From assembly GCA_028285305.1 (NCBI GenBank), contig JANQPV010000075.1:1-64000 (forward strand): a stretch of DNA of 64,000 bases. Reading direction: 5' to 3'. Each line of letters opens with the position of its first letter. Position 1 is the first letter of the stretch. Both the position numbers and the translations under genes were made by a program. The notes beneath the pieces are model-generated. The model saw only the letters and a list, made by a program, of their open reading frames with translations, was not told the DNA's origin and made no database searches. The stretch is from Alphaproteobacteria bacterium. Its GTDB lineage: Bacteria; Pseudomonadota; Alphaproteobacteria; SMXP01. Of the stretch, positions 46,193-55,596 are shown one piece after another.

Positions 46193-47782
46193 ATGACCAA
46201 AGGAATCGTCGTTATAGGTTTGCTCGGAACGACATTGGATGCGGGCAAATCGCCGGCCCGTTGGAACCGGTGGCGGCCCACCATTTCGCTCTTTCAGCAG
46301 GAAGACATGCTCATCGGCCGGCTGGAGCTTCTCTACGACCGGCGCCACACTAATCTGGCTAAGCATTTGGTCGATGACATCGCGTTGGTCTCGCCGGAAA
46401 CCGAAGTCAGTCTGGTGCAACACAACATCGCCGATCCTTGGGACTTTGAGGAAGTCTACGGCGCGCTGCAAGATTTCGCGTTGGGCTACGAATTCGATCC
46501 GGCGGCGGAAGACTACCTCATCCACATCACCACCGGCAGCCACGTGGCACAGATCTGCCTCTATCTCTTGACCGAGTCGCGCTACCTGCCGGGCCGACTC
46601 CTGCAAACCAGTCCCCCCACCAAGAAAGATCCGGGGCCTGGATCCACCAGCATCATCGACTTGGATCTTTCCAAGTACGACAATTTGGCCCAGCGCTTTG
46701 AAACGGAGCGCGACAACGCTACGTCTTATCTCAAAGGCGGTGTGGAGACCCGCAACAAAGCCTTCAACGCTATGATCGAACGGATCGAACAGGTGGCGAT
46801 CCGATCCGATGCGCCCGTCTTGCTTTTGGGGCCTACGGGCGCGGGCAAATCCCATTTGGCCCAGAGGATCTATGACCTCAAAAAGGCGCGGCACATCGTC
46901 GAGGGCAAATTCGTCAGCATCAATTGCGCCACCATCAAAGGCGAGCAGGCCATGTCCGTCCTCTTCGGTCACAGGCGCGGCTTTGCGGGCGCCGCCACGG
47001 AGCGCCGAGGCCTCTTGCGCGAAGCGGACAAGGGCGTGTTGTTCCTGGACGAGATTGACGAGCTCGGCATGGACGAACAAGCGGTGATGCTGGATGCCAT
47101 CGAGCACGGACGATTTTATGTCCAAGGGTCCGACCGGGAAGCCCAAAGCAACTTCCAACTGATCGCGGGCGCCAATACGGACCTCAGCGCGGCCGTCCGC
47201 GAAGGCCGCTTTCGCGCCGATCTCTTCGCCCGCCTCAATCTCTGGATGTTTCAGTTGCCGGGTCTTGCAGAGCGCCGCGAAGACATCGAGCCCAATCTGG
47301 AGGCGGAGCTGAATAAACTCATGAACCGGGGAGAGAGCAAAATCGCCTTTGCCGCCGATGCCCGCAGGAAATATGTGAAGTTCGCCATAGATCCGTCGAG
47401 CCCATGGTCCGGCAATTTCAGAGACCTTTCGGCCTCCGCGACCCGTATGGCCACCCTGTCGCCCCGCGGGCGCATCACGGCGGGCATCGTCGATGAAGAA
47501 ATCGCTCGGCTCAAATCCCAATGGTCCGCTGGCGAACAAAATGATGATTTCCGCCTCGTGGTAGAGGTATTGGGGGAGGCGCATGCAAGCGACCTCGACC
47601 GCTTCGATCTTGTTCAGTTGGCCGAAGTCATCCGCACCTGCCGGTCGGTCGCCTCCCTCGCCGCTGCCGGCAAGGAGCTTTTTGCCAAGTCCCGCCGGCG
47701 CCGCAAAAGCGTCAACGACTCAGACAGGGTGAAGAAGTACCTCGCCAAATTCGGCCTCTCCTGGGGGGATATTGCAGAGTAG
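46193..47782 (+). CDS. rtcR: RtcR, CARF-domain regulator of RNA repair
   Basis: RtcR normally senses RNA ends through an N-terminal CARF domain and activates rtcBA with sigma-54. The 529-residue protein has that N-terminal region (GLLGTTLDAG, HITTGSHVAQICLYLLTESRYLPGRLLQ), a AAA+ domain with Walker A (LLGPTGAGKSH, near residue 210), Walker B (GVLFLDEIDEL), arginine finger (FRADLFARLNLW) and a C-terminal HTH (SVASLAAAGKELF). The L1 loop is GFAGA (residues ~263-267) instead of GAFTGA, one residue short and without the contact threonine. Confidence 0.95.
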   Translation: MTKGIVVIGLLGTTLDAGKSPARWNRWRPTISLFQQEDMLIGRLELLYDRRHTNLAKHLVDDIALVSPETEVSLVQHNIADPWDFEEVYGALQDFALGYEFDPAAEDYLIHITTGSHVAQICLYLLTESRYLPGRLLQTSPPTKKDPGPGSTSIIDLDLSKYDNLAQRFETERDNATSYLKGGVETRNKAFNAMIERIEQVAIRSDAPVLLLGPTGAGKSHLAQRIYDLKKARHIVEGKFVSINCATIKGEQAMSVLFGHRRGFAGAATERRGLLREADKGVLFLDEIDELGMDEQAVMLDAIEHGRFYVQGSDREAQSNFQLIAGANTDLSAAVREGRFRADLFARLNLWMFQLPGLAERREDIEPNLEAELNKLMNRGESKIAFAADARRKYVKFAIDPSSPWSGNFRDLSASATRMATLSPRGRITAGIVDEEIARLKSQWSAGEQNDDFRLVVEVLGEAHASDLDRFDLVQLAEVIRTCRSVASLAAAGKELFAKSRRRRKSVNDSDRVKKYLAKFGLSWGDIAE

Positions 47783-47828
47783 GGGTGAAGGGTTTCCGTT
47801 TTCGCGCTATATTCGAGCCCGATCCTAT

Positions 47829-47850
47829 GGCGGGATTATATCCCGCCCTA
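47829..47850. repeat. REP palindrome (variant)
   Basis: GGCGGGATTATATCCCGCCCTA is a variant of the REP unit found at 40853, 48168 and 48735, with TTATA in the centre. It lies between rtcR and the DUF2277 gene. Confidence 0.75.
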
Positions 47851-47876
47851 CAAACGTATCAAAGACCGGAGCACCC

Positions 47877-48143
47877 ATGTGCCGAAACATCCGTACCCTT
47901 TTTAATTTTGAGCCGCCGGCTACCGATCAAGAGATCCATGACGCGGCGCTCCAATTCGTCCGCAAGATCAGCGGCTCCACCAAGCCCTCCAAAAAGAATG
48001 AGGCCGCCTTCGATCGCGCGGTGGAGCGGGTCGAGGCAACGGTCCACGAACTTCTCGGCGAACTCACAACGGCAAGCCCGCCCCGCAACCGGGAAGAGGT
48101 CGCCGCCAAGGCCAAGGCGCGCGCCGCGGCCCGGTTTTCGTGA
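47877..48143 (+). CDS. DUF2277-family small protein
   Basis: The 88-residue protein starts MCRNIRTLFNFEPPATDQEI and has a helical core (FVRKISGSTKPSKKNEAAFDRAVERV), matching DUF2277 as I recall it. Function is unknown. ATG 47877 lies 26 bp after a REP unit; the upstream open frame is not considered coding. Confidence 0.82.
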   Translation: MCRNIRTLFNFEPPATDQEIHDAALQFVRKISGSTKPSKKNEAAFDRAVERVEATVHELLGELTTASPPRNREEVAAKAKARAAARFS

Positions 48144-48167
48144 GATCCCTGGTCGGGTTAGTCCGTA

Positions 48168-48187
48168 GGGCGGGATGAAATCCCGCC
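48168..48187. repeat. REP palindrome, left of the RAYT pseudogene
   Basis: GGGCGGGATGAAATCCCGCC, directly next to the 3' end of the RAYT reading frame. Its partner at 48735-48754 is in the opposite orientation, so the pair brackets the transposase as in classical REPtrons. Confidence 0.85.
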
Positions 48188-48188
48188 G

Positions 48189-48698
48189 CTATCGCTCGCC
48201 GACCTCCAAGTCGTCTGGGAGAGAAAGCTCTCCGTCCCACATGTGCCGATACCGGCTCCAAGTCGAATAGGGCCAATCATCCGGAGACGTCACATAATTA
48301 TGCTTGACCGGATTGAAGTGAATTTAGGTCACGTGAGCTTCCAAATCGGCTGCGTCTCGAATATCATGTTCCCAGTACCGGGATTGCCAAATGCCCCGCT
48401 CTCCCTTACGGCCGTTCGATTTCAATGCTTCAGGAAGGCGTGACGTAAAGCCATGCTTTAGCCTGCGCAACCGAGTTGGGTAGTTGTCATCGCCTTGCGG
48501 CAGTTCCAAGACGATGTGAATGTGATCCGGCAAGACAACAGCCGCGATAGTCTCAAAGGGCCATCGAGCCACCACATCCCGCCAGCTTGCGCGTAACTCA
48601 CCAACATGGCGAACCAACAGATCGCTCGATCGGTCCGCTAAGGTTAGCGTGAAGAAGTACGTGCCTCCCGGAATGAAAAGACGTCGATAGTTGGGCAT
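48189..48698 (-). pseudogene. REP-associated tyrosine transposase (RAYT), nonsense-mutated
   Basis: The N-terminal part (MPNYRRLFIPGGTYFFTLTL) and the HUH motif (VVLPDHIHIV, histidines 59 and 61) are those of TnpA-REP/RAYT proteins. The frame stops at codon 125 (TAA, 48324-48326) and resumes immediately with IHFNPVKHNYVTSPDDWPYS, 44 residues to a natural stop. By comparison with the DYIYINPVKHG motif of E. coli RAYT, the stop replaces the catalytic tyrosine. The protein should be inactive. Start ATG 48698 is chosen; an upstream ATG at 48731 is in the flanking sequence. Confidence 0.85.
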
Positions 48699-48734
48699 GA
48701 AGCGAGTATGATCGGAGCAAACCGATCGCACAAT

Positions 48735-48754
48735 GGCGGGATTTCACCCCGCCC
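48735..48754. repeat. REP palindrome, right of the RAYT pseudogene
   Basis: GGCGGGATTTCACCCCGCCC, inverted relative to 48168-48187, with one central change (T to C). Located 36 bp upstream of the RAYT start. Confidence 0.85.
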
Positions 48755-48796
48755 TACGAACAATCTCGAATTCAAAGCACTGCCAGGGAGGAATCC

Positions 48797-49765
48797 ATGA
48801 CGGATCAAGCCATCCGCTTTCGCGACAGAGAGATCACGCTGAATGGGATTGAAGGCTGCAACATTGACATCCGGTCGGCCTCGCCCCTCAACTACCACCA
48901 AGTCCTGAACGATCCCTCCGCCATGCCCAATCTCACCATCGACGGCAAGCTGTTTCTGGGATCGAACAGTCCCAGCCCGCTCATCATCGTCGCCCCGGGC
49001 AGTGTGGGCGTCTCGGACAGTCATCTCATGCATGCGGAAACCTTCCTCCGTGAGGGGATCTCTGCCTTCGTCCTCGACAGTTTCGGCGCCCGCAACGTGG
49101 TCAAAACGGTAGCCGACCAAACCCAGTTTTCCTTCGCCGCCTCGGCCTATGACGTTCTCATAGCTTACCGGCGCCTGGCGGCGCTTCCGGAGATTGACGA
49201 AACGCGCATCGGCGCCCAAGGCCACAGCCGCGGCGGCTCTGCGGTCATGACCGCAGCCACAAGACGCTTCGCCGACGTCGTTGTAGGCGAGGGCAGGGGG
49301 CTGTGCGCCATCCTCGCTGCTTATCCCTGGTGCGGCCACCAGTTTTTGGATCCGCGCGTGGGCGATACCGCCGTACACGTCTTAATGGGGGACGCGGACG
49401 AGTGGTGCTCCCCCATGCAGGTGCAAGGCCATTGCCAGGCGATCCGACTGTCGGGCGGCAAAGCCACAATGCATCTCGTCGGCGGCGCCCATCACAGCTT
49501 CGACCGCCCCACGCCTCTGGAGAGCATTCCCGAGGCCAAGATTTCTCCAGCCGCGCCGACAGCCTATATCGCCGACACCGGCGCCTTCATCCACCCGCTA
49601 AAGTCCGAGCCCGATCCATCCCTGACCGACCGCGACTTGATGGTCTACGGATTAAAGGCCGGCTTCGGCAAGACCGGCGCGAGACTGGGCAGCCAGACGC
49701 CGGACGAGCCCAAGCTCTTCCGGGAGGAGATGCTGGCGTTTTGGAAGGCGGCGCTGGGGGTTTGA
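48797..49765 (+). CDS. Alpha/beta hydrolase, dienelactone-hydrolase-like
   Basis: The 322-residue protein has an alpha/beta hydrolase core with nucleophile elbow GAQGHSRGGSAVMTA, an oxyanion-hole region (LIIVAPGSVGVSDSH), an acid in LMGDADEWCSP and a histidine in VGGAHHSF. This resembles the dienelactone hydrolase family, though the nucleophile here is serine. It is followed by a Baeyer-Villiger monooxygenase gene, so it may hydrolyse the ester or lactone product. Confidence 0.85.
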   Translation: MTDQAIRFRDREITLNGIEGCNIDIRSASPLNYHQVLNDPSAMPNLTIDGKLFLGSNSPSPLIIVAPGSVGVSDSHLMHAETFLREGISAFVLDSFGARNVVKTVADQTQFSFAASAYDVLIAYRRLAALPEIDETRIGAQGHSRGGSAVMTAATRRFADVVVGEGRGLCAILAAYPWCGHQFLDPRVGDTAVHVLMGDADEWCSPMQVQGHCQAIRLSGGKATMHLVGGAHHSFDRPTPLESIPEAKISPAAPTAYIADTGAFIHPLKSEPDPSLTDRDLMVYGLKAGFGKTGARLGSQTPDEPKLFREEMLAFWKAALGV

Positions 49766-49771
49766 ACTTTC

Positions 49772-49830
49772 CGCTCGTCCCGCGCGCGCTGCGTTGCTAA
49801 GCGACGCTGCGCAGACACGGGACCTCCATC
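49772..49830. repeat. Interspersed CGTCATCCCG-type palindromic repeat
   Basis: CTCGTCCCGCGCGCGCTGCG start, GCGACGCTGCGCAGACACGGGACCTCC end. Same family as 38683-38740 and 40780-40836. It lies between the hydrolase and the monooxygenase gene. Confidence 0.55.
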
Positions 49831-49991
49831 AAAGGATTCTGGCTTGAACTCAATGGATCCCGCATCTGCGGCGCACCACGTTCGTACTGCACCGCGTGCG
49901 GGACGAGTGAAAACGCTCGCCTTGCCCCGCCCTCATCCCCCACGTATAAATCGGAAAAGCGAGAGGAAACGCGAACAAGAGGGGGACGCCT

Positions 49992-51854
49992 GTGTCTCAA
50001 CCTGCCATCTCCACGGACCCGAAGTCGGGTCTGAAGATCTTCAATACGCGCGCCGCCAAAGCCAATGACAACATTGCGGGCAAAGGCTATTCGGTCATTT
50101 CCGATGAGAAACTGACCTCGCTTCCCGAACCGCCGCCGGGCGCTGTCTTCAACGCCGAGGAGCAGGCCAAGTACCGGGAATTCAAAGAAGAGCGCGCCGG
50201 CTCTGCCGACTACATGTCCATGGAAGGCGAGTTCGCCCGTTATCTAGACGACGTTTATTCCGAGCCGCCCATCGCGCGCGAGGTCCTGACCGACGAGTGC
50301 GAAATCCTGGTCGTGGGCGCGGGATTTGCCGGGCTTCTCCTCTGCCACAAACTGAAGGAAGCCGGTTTTGAAGACGTGCGCTTCTGTGAGAAGGGCGGCG
50401 ATGTGGGCGGCACCTGGTACTGGAACCGCTATCCCGGCATTGCCTGCGATGTGGAAGCCTACTCGTACCTGCCGCTCCTCGAAGAGATGGGCTACATCCC
50501 CTCCATGCGCTTTGCCTCGGGTTTTGAGATCATGGAATATTGCCAGCAGATGGCGGAGAAATTCGGCTTCTACGATAAGTGCCTGTTCCACACCACGGTG
50601 GAACAAACTGAGTGGGACGAAGAGACGGGCCGCTGGACCGTCCGTACAGATCGTGGTGACGCCATGAAGGCCAGATATGTGATTCTCGCCAACGGCATTC
50701 TCACCACCCCCAAACTTGCCCGGATCGACGGCATGGAGAGCTTCAAAGGCGAGTCCTTTCACACCTCCAGATGGCGGTATGACATCGACCTCAAGGGCAA
50801 AACTGTAGGCATTATCGGTACCGGCGCCACGGCCATTCAGTGTATTCCGGAGATCGCCAAAATCGTCGGTGAGCTGTACGTTTTCCAGCGCACCCCATCC
50901 TCCGTAGACGTTCGGGACCAGCGCGAAACCACGGACGAAGAACGCGAGACCTGGGCCAAGGAACCCGGCTGGGCGGTCGCGCGCCGCGCCCGCTTTGCCA
51001 AGATCTCAGAGGGCCGCACGGCCATGAAAGCCAACGAAGATTACCTGGCTGGCAAAGTGCCGGACTATAAGGTCCGCAAACAGCATGACGGCGAGATCAC
51101 CATGGAGGAATATGTCCAGAAAACGCTCAACACGAACTTTCGCATCATGGAACAGATCCGCGCCCGGGTGGACGAAATCGTTGAGGACCCGGAAACGGCG
51201 GCGGCCTTAAAGCCCTATTACCCTTACGGCTGCAAACGCCCCACCTTCCATGATGAATATCTGCCTACGTTCAATTTGCCCTACGTGCATTTGGTGGACA
51301 CCGCGCCCAGAGGCGTGAAGGAAATTAACGAGCGCGGCGTTGTTCATGACGGCAAGGAGTATCCCCTTGACGTGCTCATCTACGCCACCGGTTTTGAATG
51401 GATGGCGGCCGCCTCCTTCAACATGATCAAGGGCCGCGGCGGCCGCACCCTAAGCGAGAAATGGCAGTCGGAAGGCACAAAGACGTTCTTGGGCGTACAC
51501 AGCCAGGGCTTCCCCAATCTTTTCATCGTAACGGGCCCTCAGGGCGGCGGCGGCAGCTTTAACTTCACGGACGCCATTGTTCAGCATGTGGATTACATCA
51601 CATGGATGGTCTCAGCCATGCGCGACCGCGGCGATGTCGTCGTCGATGTGAAAAAGGAACCGGAAGAGGACTATGCAGACCATTGCGCAAAGTCCGATTC
51701 CGTCACCCGGCCTTTGCGTGACTGCATCACCTATTACAACGGCCACGGCGAAGCGCCCCCTGGCAGCTTGGCCTACTATGGCGGCGGTCAATGGCACAAA
51801 CGCCGCATTGCCGCGCAGGGATCGTTGGAGCCGTACGTGTTTGAGAAGGGGTAG
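49992..51854 (+). CDS. Type I Baeyer-Villiger monooxygenase (flavin-containing)
   Basis: These FAD/NADPH enzymes insert oxygen next to a ketone to give an ester or lactone. The 620-residue protein has the FAD motif [19 protein letters not shown] near residue 105, the type I BVMO fingerprint [14 protein letters not shown] (FxGxxxHxxxW) and the NADPH motif [13 protein letters not shown]. The GTG start at 49992 has GAGGGGG upstream. Substrate is unknown; a cyclic or long-chain ketone is likely given the family. Confidence 0.92.
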   Translation: MSQPAISTDPKSGLKIFNTRAAKANDNIAGKGYSVISDEKLTSLPEPPPGAVFNAEEQAKYREFKEERAGSADYMSMEGEFARYLDDVYSEPPIAREVLTDECEILVVGAGFAGLLLCHKLKEAGFEDVRFCEKGGDVGGTWYWNRYPGIACDVEAYSYLPLLEEMGYIPSMRFASGFEIMEYCQQMAEKFGFYDKCLFHTTVEQTEWDEETGRWTVRTDRGDAMKARYVILANGILTTPKLARIDGMESFKGESFHTSRWRYDIDLKGKTVGIIGTGATAIQCIPEIAKIVGELYVFQRTPSSVDVRDQRETTDEERETWAKEPGWAVARRARFAKISEGRTAMKANEDYLAGKVPDYKVRKQHDGEITMEEYVQKTLNTNFRIMEQIRARVDEIVEDPETAAALKPYYPYGCKRPTFHDEYLPTFNLPYVHLVDTAPRGVKEINERGVVHDGKEYPLDVLIYATGFEWMAAASFNMIKGRGGRTLSEKWQSEGTKTFLGVHSQGFPNLFIVTGPQGGGGSFNFTDAIVQHVDYITWMVSAMRDRGDVVVDVKKEPEEDYADHCAKSDSVTRPLRDCITYYNGHGEAPPGSLAYYGGGQWHKRRIAAQGSLEPYVFEKG

Positions 51855-51861
51855 GGGGCCG

Positions 51862-51961
51862 TCATCACGAGGAGCGCACCGCGCGACGACGTGATCCAGG
51901 GAAGACCGTTCTTGCTGAGAGTTCTAGATTGCCGCGGCCGCTAGCGCGGCCTCGCAATGAC
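51862..51961. repeat. Intergenic palindromic repeats
   Basis: A GTCATCACGAGGAGCG...CGACGTGATCCAGG unit (51862-51901) and a TTGCCGCGGCC...GCGCGGCCTCGCAATGAC unit (51929-51961) follow the monooxygenase. These are of the type widely scattered in alphaproteobacterial genomes. The rest of the gap to 52064 contains nothing I recognise. Confidence 0.5.
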
Positions 51962-52064
51962 CTGTCCGGATCTGGCCCTCACCCCGCCAAGACCCACGCC
52001 GGGGCGCCGGCCGCGAGTGCATCTCCTTATTAAACAAACGCGGGATCGACCGACTTACATAGGA

Positions 52065-54674
52065 TTAGGGTGTGTGCTTTCTCTTGAGCCAGAGCTTGTG
52101 CAACTCATCGACAATGAAGAGCGTAGACGCAATGCACAGAAGCTGCGCCCACAACGTGATCGACACGGGTTGGATTTGCAGCACATCGCTAATGCCTGGA
52201 ATATACATCGATCCGATATGGATCGTCTGTGCCGCAACGATCCCGAAAAGCAACAGAGGATTGCTAAAGAATGGAATTCTGAGAAGCGAGTGCTCTTCCG
52301 ACCGACTGTTGAGCGCATGGACGTTCTCGAACAAGACCATCAGAAGCAGTGTCACATTGCGGGCTTCCTCCTCACTGAGCCCCATCTGCAGCGCATAGTA
52401 GAAGACGATGAACGCCAGCGTTCCCATATAGAGGGCGCTGATCACCACCCGCTCGACCATCAACCGGTCGAAGATAGGTTGTTTTGGGTCACGAGGCGGC
52501 TTCTTGAGCTCGTCACCTTCGGCGGGCTCGAAGGCAAGCGCCACATCTTGAATACCGTTGGTGACCAAATTGAGCCACAAAAGTTGAAGCGGGAACAAGG
52601 GCAGCGGAAGACCTAGGAAAATCGACCACATGAAAAGAGTGATCTCGGCCGCCCCCGTCGAGATAAGGAGAAAGATCACCTTACGGATATTATTGTAAAC
52701 GATCCGGCCTTCCCGCACGCCGCTGACGATGGAGGCAAAGTTGTCATCGGTGAGAATAAGATCGGAACTTTCTCGTGCCACATCGGTGCCGCGCTTGCCC
52801 ATGGCCACGCCCACATGGGCGTGATGGAGTGCGGGCGCGTCGTTAACCCCGTCACCGGTCACCGCCACATAGTGTCCATTTTGAATGAGCCGGTCGACGA
52901 TCAGCTTCTTTTGAGCAGGCGCGACCCGGGCGAAGACGTGGTGGCCTGTGACCACCTCGTCGAGCTTTTCTTCGCTCTGCGCTTCGGCGGCGGCAATATC
53001 GTCGCCCGTGACGGCCGCGTCGCCGGGACCTGCAAGCCCCAATTGGCGCGCGATAAAAAGAGCCGTCCGTGGATGGTCACCTGTGACCATCGCCGCCTGG
53101 ATCTTCGCTTCCCTGCATTGTTCAAGCGCCTGAACGGCTTCCGGGCGGACGGGGTCCATGATCCCTACGAGCCCCAAGAATTCCAAGTCACGCACATCTT
53201 CGGCTTCATAGCCCGTGCCGGCTTCCCGCACAGCGCCGGCAACGGCCAAAACGCGGTACCCTTGTGAGGCCAATTCTTCCGCCTGCAACGTCACCGCGGC
53301 CGCGTCAAGACGTATGCCGCCAAAGGCCGCCGAGCACATCGGCAGAATCGTTTCAAAGGCGCCTTTCGCGTGAACAAGAAGCCCAGCCGAGGATTGATTA
53401 AAGGATGCCGAGTACTTGTTTTCGGACTCGTACGGAATATTGGCAACGACCGGGTGATCGCTCGCCAGCCCGTCAAAGGTCATGCCAGTCTTGTGGGCAA
53501 GGACAAGAAACGCCACGTCGACCATATCGCCTTGAAAGCCATTGCCGTCTTTCGAGGGTAGGGCTTCGTTGGCCAGAGCACCGCCCCGCGCCAGTGCGAG
53601 CACGTTATCCTTTTCATCGTCGGTGGTGAGGCCGAGAACCTCTCCTGCCAAGGATGTTCCTTCACCGTCGACCGCCAAACTCTTTCCGTCTGGCAAGACA
53701 AGGCGCTTGACGGTCAGTTCGTTGACTGTGAGCGTGCCTGTTTTATCTGAGGCGATATAGGTGCAGGACCCAAGAGATTCAACGGCGGCGAGTTTTCTGA
53801 TGATGACGTTGGAATTTGCCATCCGCCGCATGCCGATGGCGAGCGCAACTGTGATGGCTGCCGGCAGTCCTTCTGGGATCGCGGAAACCATCAACGCCAC
53901 GCCCAGCAAGAAGACCGTCGCCAGGTCGTCCCCCCGAGAGATACTCACGACAAAGATGATGGCAATCACAAGGATCATCACATAGGATACCAAGAGCGTA
54001 AAGCGCTCCATCCGGGAGATGAGCGGTGGCTTGACCATGTCGACCGCGGCTACGTCTTTCGCGATGCTGCCGATTTCTGTCCGCGTGCCCGTAGCGACGA
54101 CGCGGCCCGTCGCGCGCCCGCGCTTTATGATCGTGCCGGCAAAACACGTCGTGCTCCGCTCGGGCGTGCTTGATGGATCCGCCGCTGCGTCCTTGCTGAC
54201 GCCCACGGACTCTCCCGTGAGCATGGACTCGTCCACTTCCAGGTCGCGCACGGAGAGCAGAATCACATCCGCAGGAACCCGGTCGCCGGACTCGAGAAAG
54301 ATAATATCGTCGGGCACCAAAAGGGCGGCATCGATTTGTACCAGCTGCCCGTCCCGCCGAACCCGGGATAAGGACGGTACCAGGTTCTTCAGCGCGTCGG
54401 CGGCACGTTCGGCCGCGTACTCCTGGAAGGTTCCGATGGAGGCGTTGAGAACCAATACGCCCAGAATGAAGTAAGAATTGATGTTCTGACCGAGAACAAA
54501 CGAGAGCGCCGCCGCGATCAGGAGCACGTAGATAAAGGGGCTGCCGAACTGCCGGATAAAGATCATCAAAACCCCGGGAGGTTTTGGCGCCGGCAGTTCA
54601 TTGCGGCCAGTTTTTTTGAGACGCTTTTTCGCCTGGACTGACGTCAGCCCATGGTCAAGCGCTTCCACACTCAT
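52065..54674 (-). CDS. P2-type cation-transporting ATPase
   Basis: The 869-residue protein has the P-type ATPase cation N-terminal domain, the TGES actuator loop (ESMLTGESVGVSKD), phosphorylation motif CTYIASDKTGTLT, the hinge VTGDGVNDAPALHHA and about ten membrane helices. TM4 has SAIPEGLPAAITVALA, as in calcium pumps, and TM5 keeps a Glu (STGAAEITLF). TM6 reads LNLVTNGIQDVALAFEP instead of the SERCA-type NLVTDGLPA, so a calcium-binding Asp is Asn. The ion is therefore uncertain. Confidence 0.9.
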   Translation of the reverse strand: MSVEALDHGLTSVQAKKRLKKTGRNELPAPKPPGVLMIFIRQFGSPFIYVLLIAAALSFVLGQNINSYFILGVLVLNASIGTFQEYAAERAADALKNLVPSLSRVRRDGQLVQIDAALLVPDDIIFLESGDRVPADVILLSVRDLEVDESMLTGESVGVSKDAAADPSSTPERSTTCFAGTIIKRGRATGRVVATGTRTEIGSIAKDVAAVDMVKPPLISRMERFTLLVSYVMILVIAIIFVVSISRGDDLATVFLLGVALMVSAIPEGLPAAITVALAIGMRRMANSNVIIRKLAAVESLGSCTYIASDKTGTLTVNELTVKRLVLPDGKSLAVDGEGTSLAGEVLGLTTDDEKDNVLALARGGALANEALPSKDGNGFQGDMVDVAFLVLAHKTGMTFDGLASDHPVVANIPYESENKYSASFNQSSAGLLVHAKGAFETILPMCSAAFGGIRLDAAAVTLQAEELASQGYRVLAVAGAVREAGTGYEAEDVRDLEFLGLVGIMDPVRPEAVQALEQCREAKIQAAMVTGDHPRTALFIARQLGLAGPGDAAVTGDDIAAAEAQSEEKLDEVVTGHHVFARVAPAQKKLIVDRLIQNGHYVAVTGDGVNDAPALHHAHVGVAMGKRGTDVARESSDLILTDDNFASIVSGVREGRIVYNNIRKVIFLLISTGAAEITLFMWSIFLGLPLPLFPLQLLWLNLVTNGIQDVALAFEPAEGDELKKPPRDPKQPIFDRLMVERVVISALYMGTLAFIVFYYALQMGLSEEEARNVTLLLMVLFENVHALNSRSEEHSLLRIPFFSNPLLLFGIVAAQTIHIGSMYIPGISDVLQIQPVSITLWAQLLCIASTLFIVDELHKLWLKRKHTP

Positions 54675-54775
54675 CTATTAGCCCCGCCCAAGTGAGCCCC
54701 TCGCACCTGCAACCTAAACGGCGGTTATTTACTTTTCGTGACAAGTTGGCTTTGCGGGCGCTTCAAGATCGCGTT

Positions 54776-55171
54776 TTACACAACGTGCTGAACAAACAGC
54801 CAAATCGCCCAAAGGGACGCAGCGACGGTCACAAGGGCGCTTCCTCCTGCGCCCAACCCGCGCAGAGGGTTTTGTGCCGTATCCGGCTTCATGCCCACCC
54901 CGTGGGCGACCCTGGCGACAACGAGGATGCTGCCCAGGATATGAAGTCCCAAGGGCGAAGCCCCGTTCATTTCGATTAAACCCAAAAGGATCAGCGCCAG
55001 CGGCACCGCCTCCACGAAATTGGCATGGCGCCGCATGCCAAGCTCTAGCTGCGTATCTCCGCCATGCCCCACGGATATATTCAGCTTGCCTCGCCGTATG
55101 CCAGGAAACGCGGCGATCACAACGGCCATGAGACCAAATATCCCCGCATAGAGCATCGTTATGGTTGGCAT
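54776..55171 (-). CDS. MAPEG-family membrane protein
   Basis: The 131-residue protein has four hydrophobic segments and MAPEG motifs (RRHANFVEAVPLALILLGLIE, ARVAHGVGM). MAPEG proteins in bacteria are glutathione-linked membrane enzymes of often unknown substrate. ATG 55171 has GGGAGGAACATA upstream. It is the last gene of a likely glyoxalase-arsR-AHSA1-MAPEG operon. Confidence 0.87.
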   Translation of the reverse strand: MPTITMLYAGIFGLMAVVIAAFPGIRRGKLNISVGHGGDTQLELGMRRHANFVEAVPLALILLGLIEMNGASPLGLHILGSILVVARVAHGVGMKPDTAQNPLRGLGAGGSALVTVAASLWAIWLFVQHVV

Positions 55172-55203
55172 TATGTTCCTCCCACTGATTATCCGATTAA
55201 CAG

Positions 55204-55596
55204 TCAGTCCAAAGCTGACAGGAGACTCTCCAGTTGGCCCAGGAAGTGAGGCCATCCCCACTCAACCCCTTCATCCGGCGCAAAGTCTGTGTGAACGACC
55301 GAAACGCGGGTGCCCCCTCTCTCCGCCACGAAGTCGATCTCTACACGGCTTACGGGCCCATCCACTGAATTGAGTCGGCGCATATAGACAAGTCGGTTGG
55401 GCCGGTCGATTTCGACGAACTCGCCGGAAATGACCGCCATTGTTCCGTAAGCGACCCGATAGAGGCCGCCGGGACGCAACTCGAACTCAGCCTCGCTCCC
55501 TTGCCATTGAACGAACAGGTCGGGGTCGGTGAAATAGTCAAACAGCCGCTCCGGCGCCGCATCGATCCAGATGTCGAATTCGTAGCGGGTGGTCAT
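55204..55596 (-). CDS. SRPBCC/AHSA1-domain protein
   Basis: This protein of about 130 residues has an AHSA1-type fold (RYEFDIWIDAAPERLFDYFTDPDLFVQWQG; RPGGLYRVAYGTM; VSVVHTDFAPDEG). Such small hydrophobic-cavity proteins often pair with ArsR regulators, and the pair here overlaps by ATGA. ATG 55596 is the coupling start. Confidence 0.85.
   Translation of the reverse strand: MTTRYEFDIWIDAAPERLFDYFTDPDLFVQWQGSEAEFELRPGGLYRVAYGTMAVISGEFVEIDRPNRLVYMRRLNSVDGPVSRVEIDFVAERGGTRVSVVHTDFAPDEGVEWGWPHFLGQLESLLSALD

Noticed and set aside
48324-48731. RAYT as a complete 135-residue gene
   Set aside because: The frame continues beyond the stop with clear family sequence, so the stop is a lesion, not the natural end.
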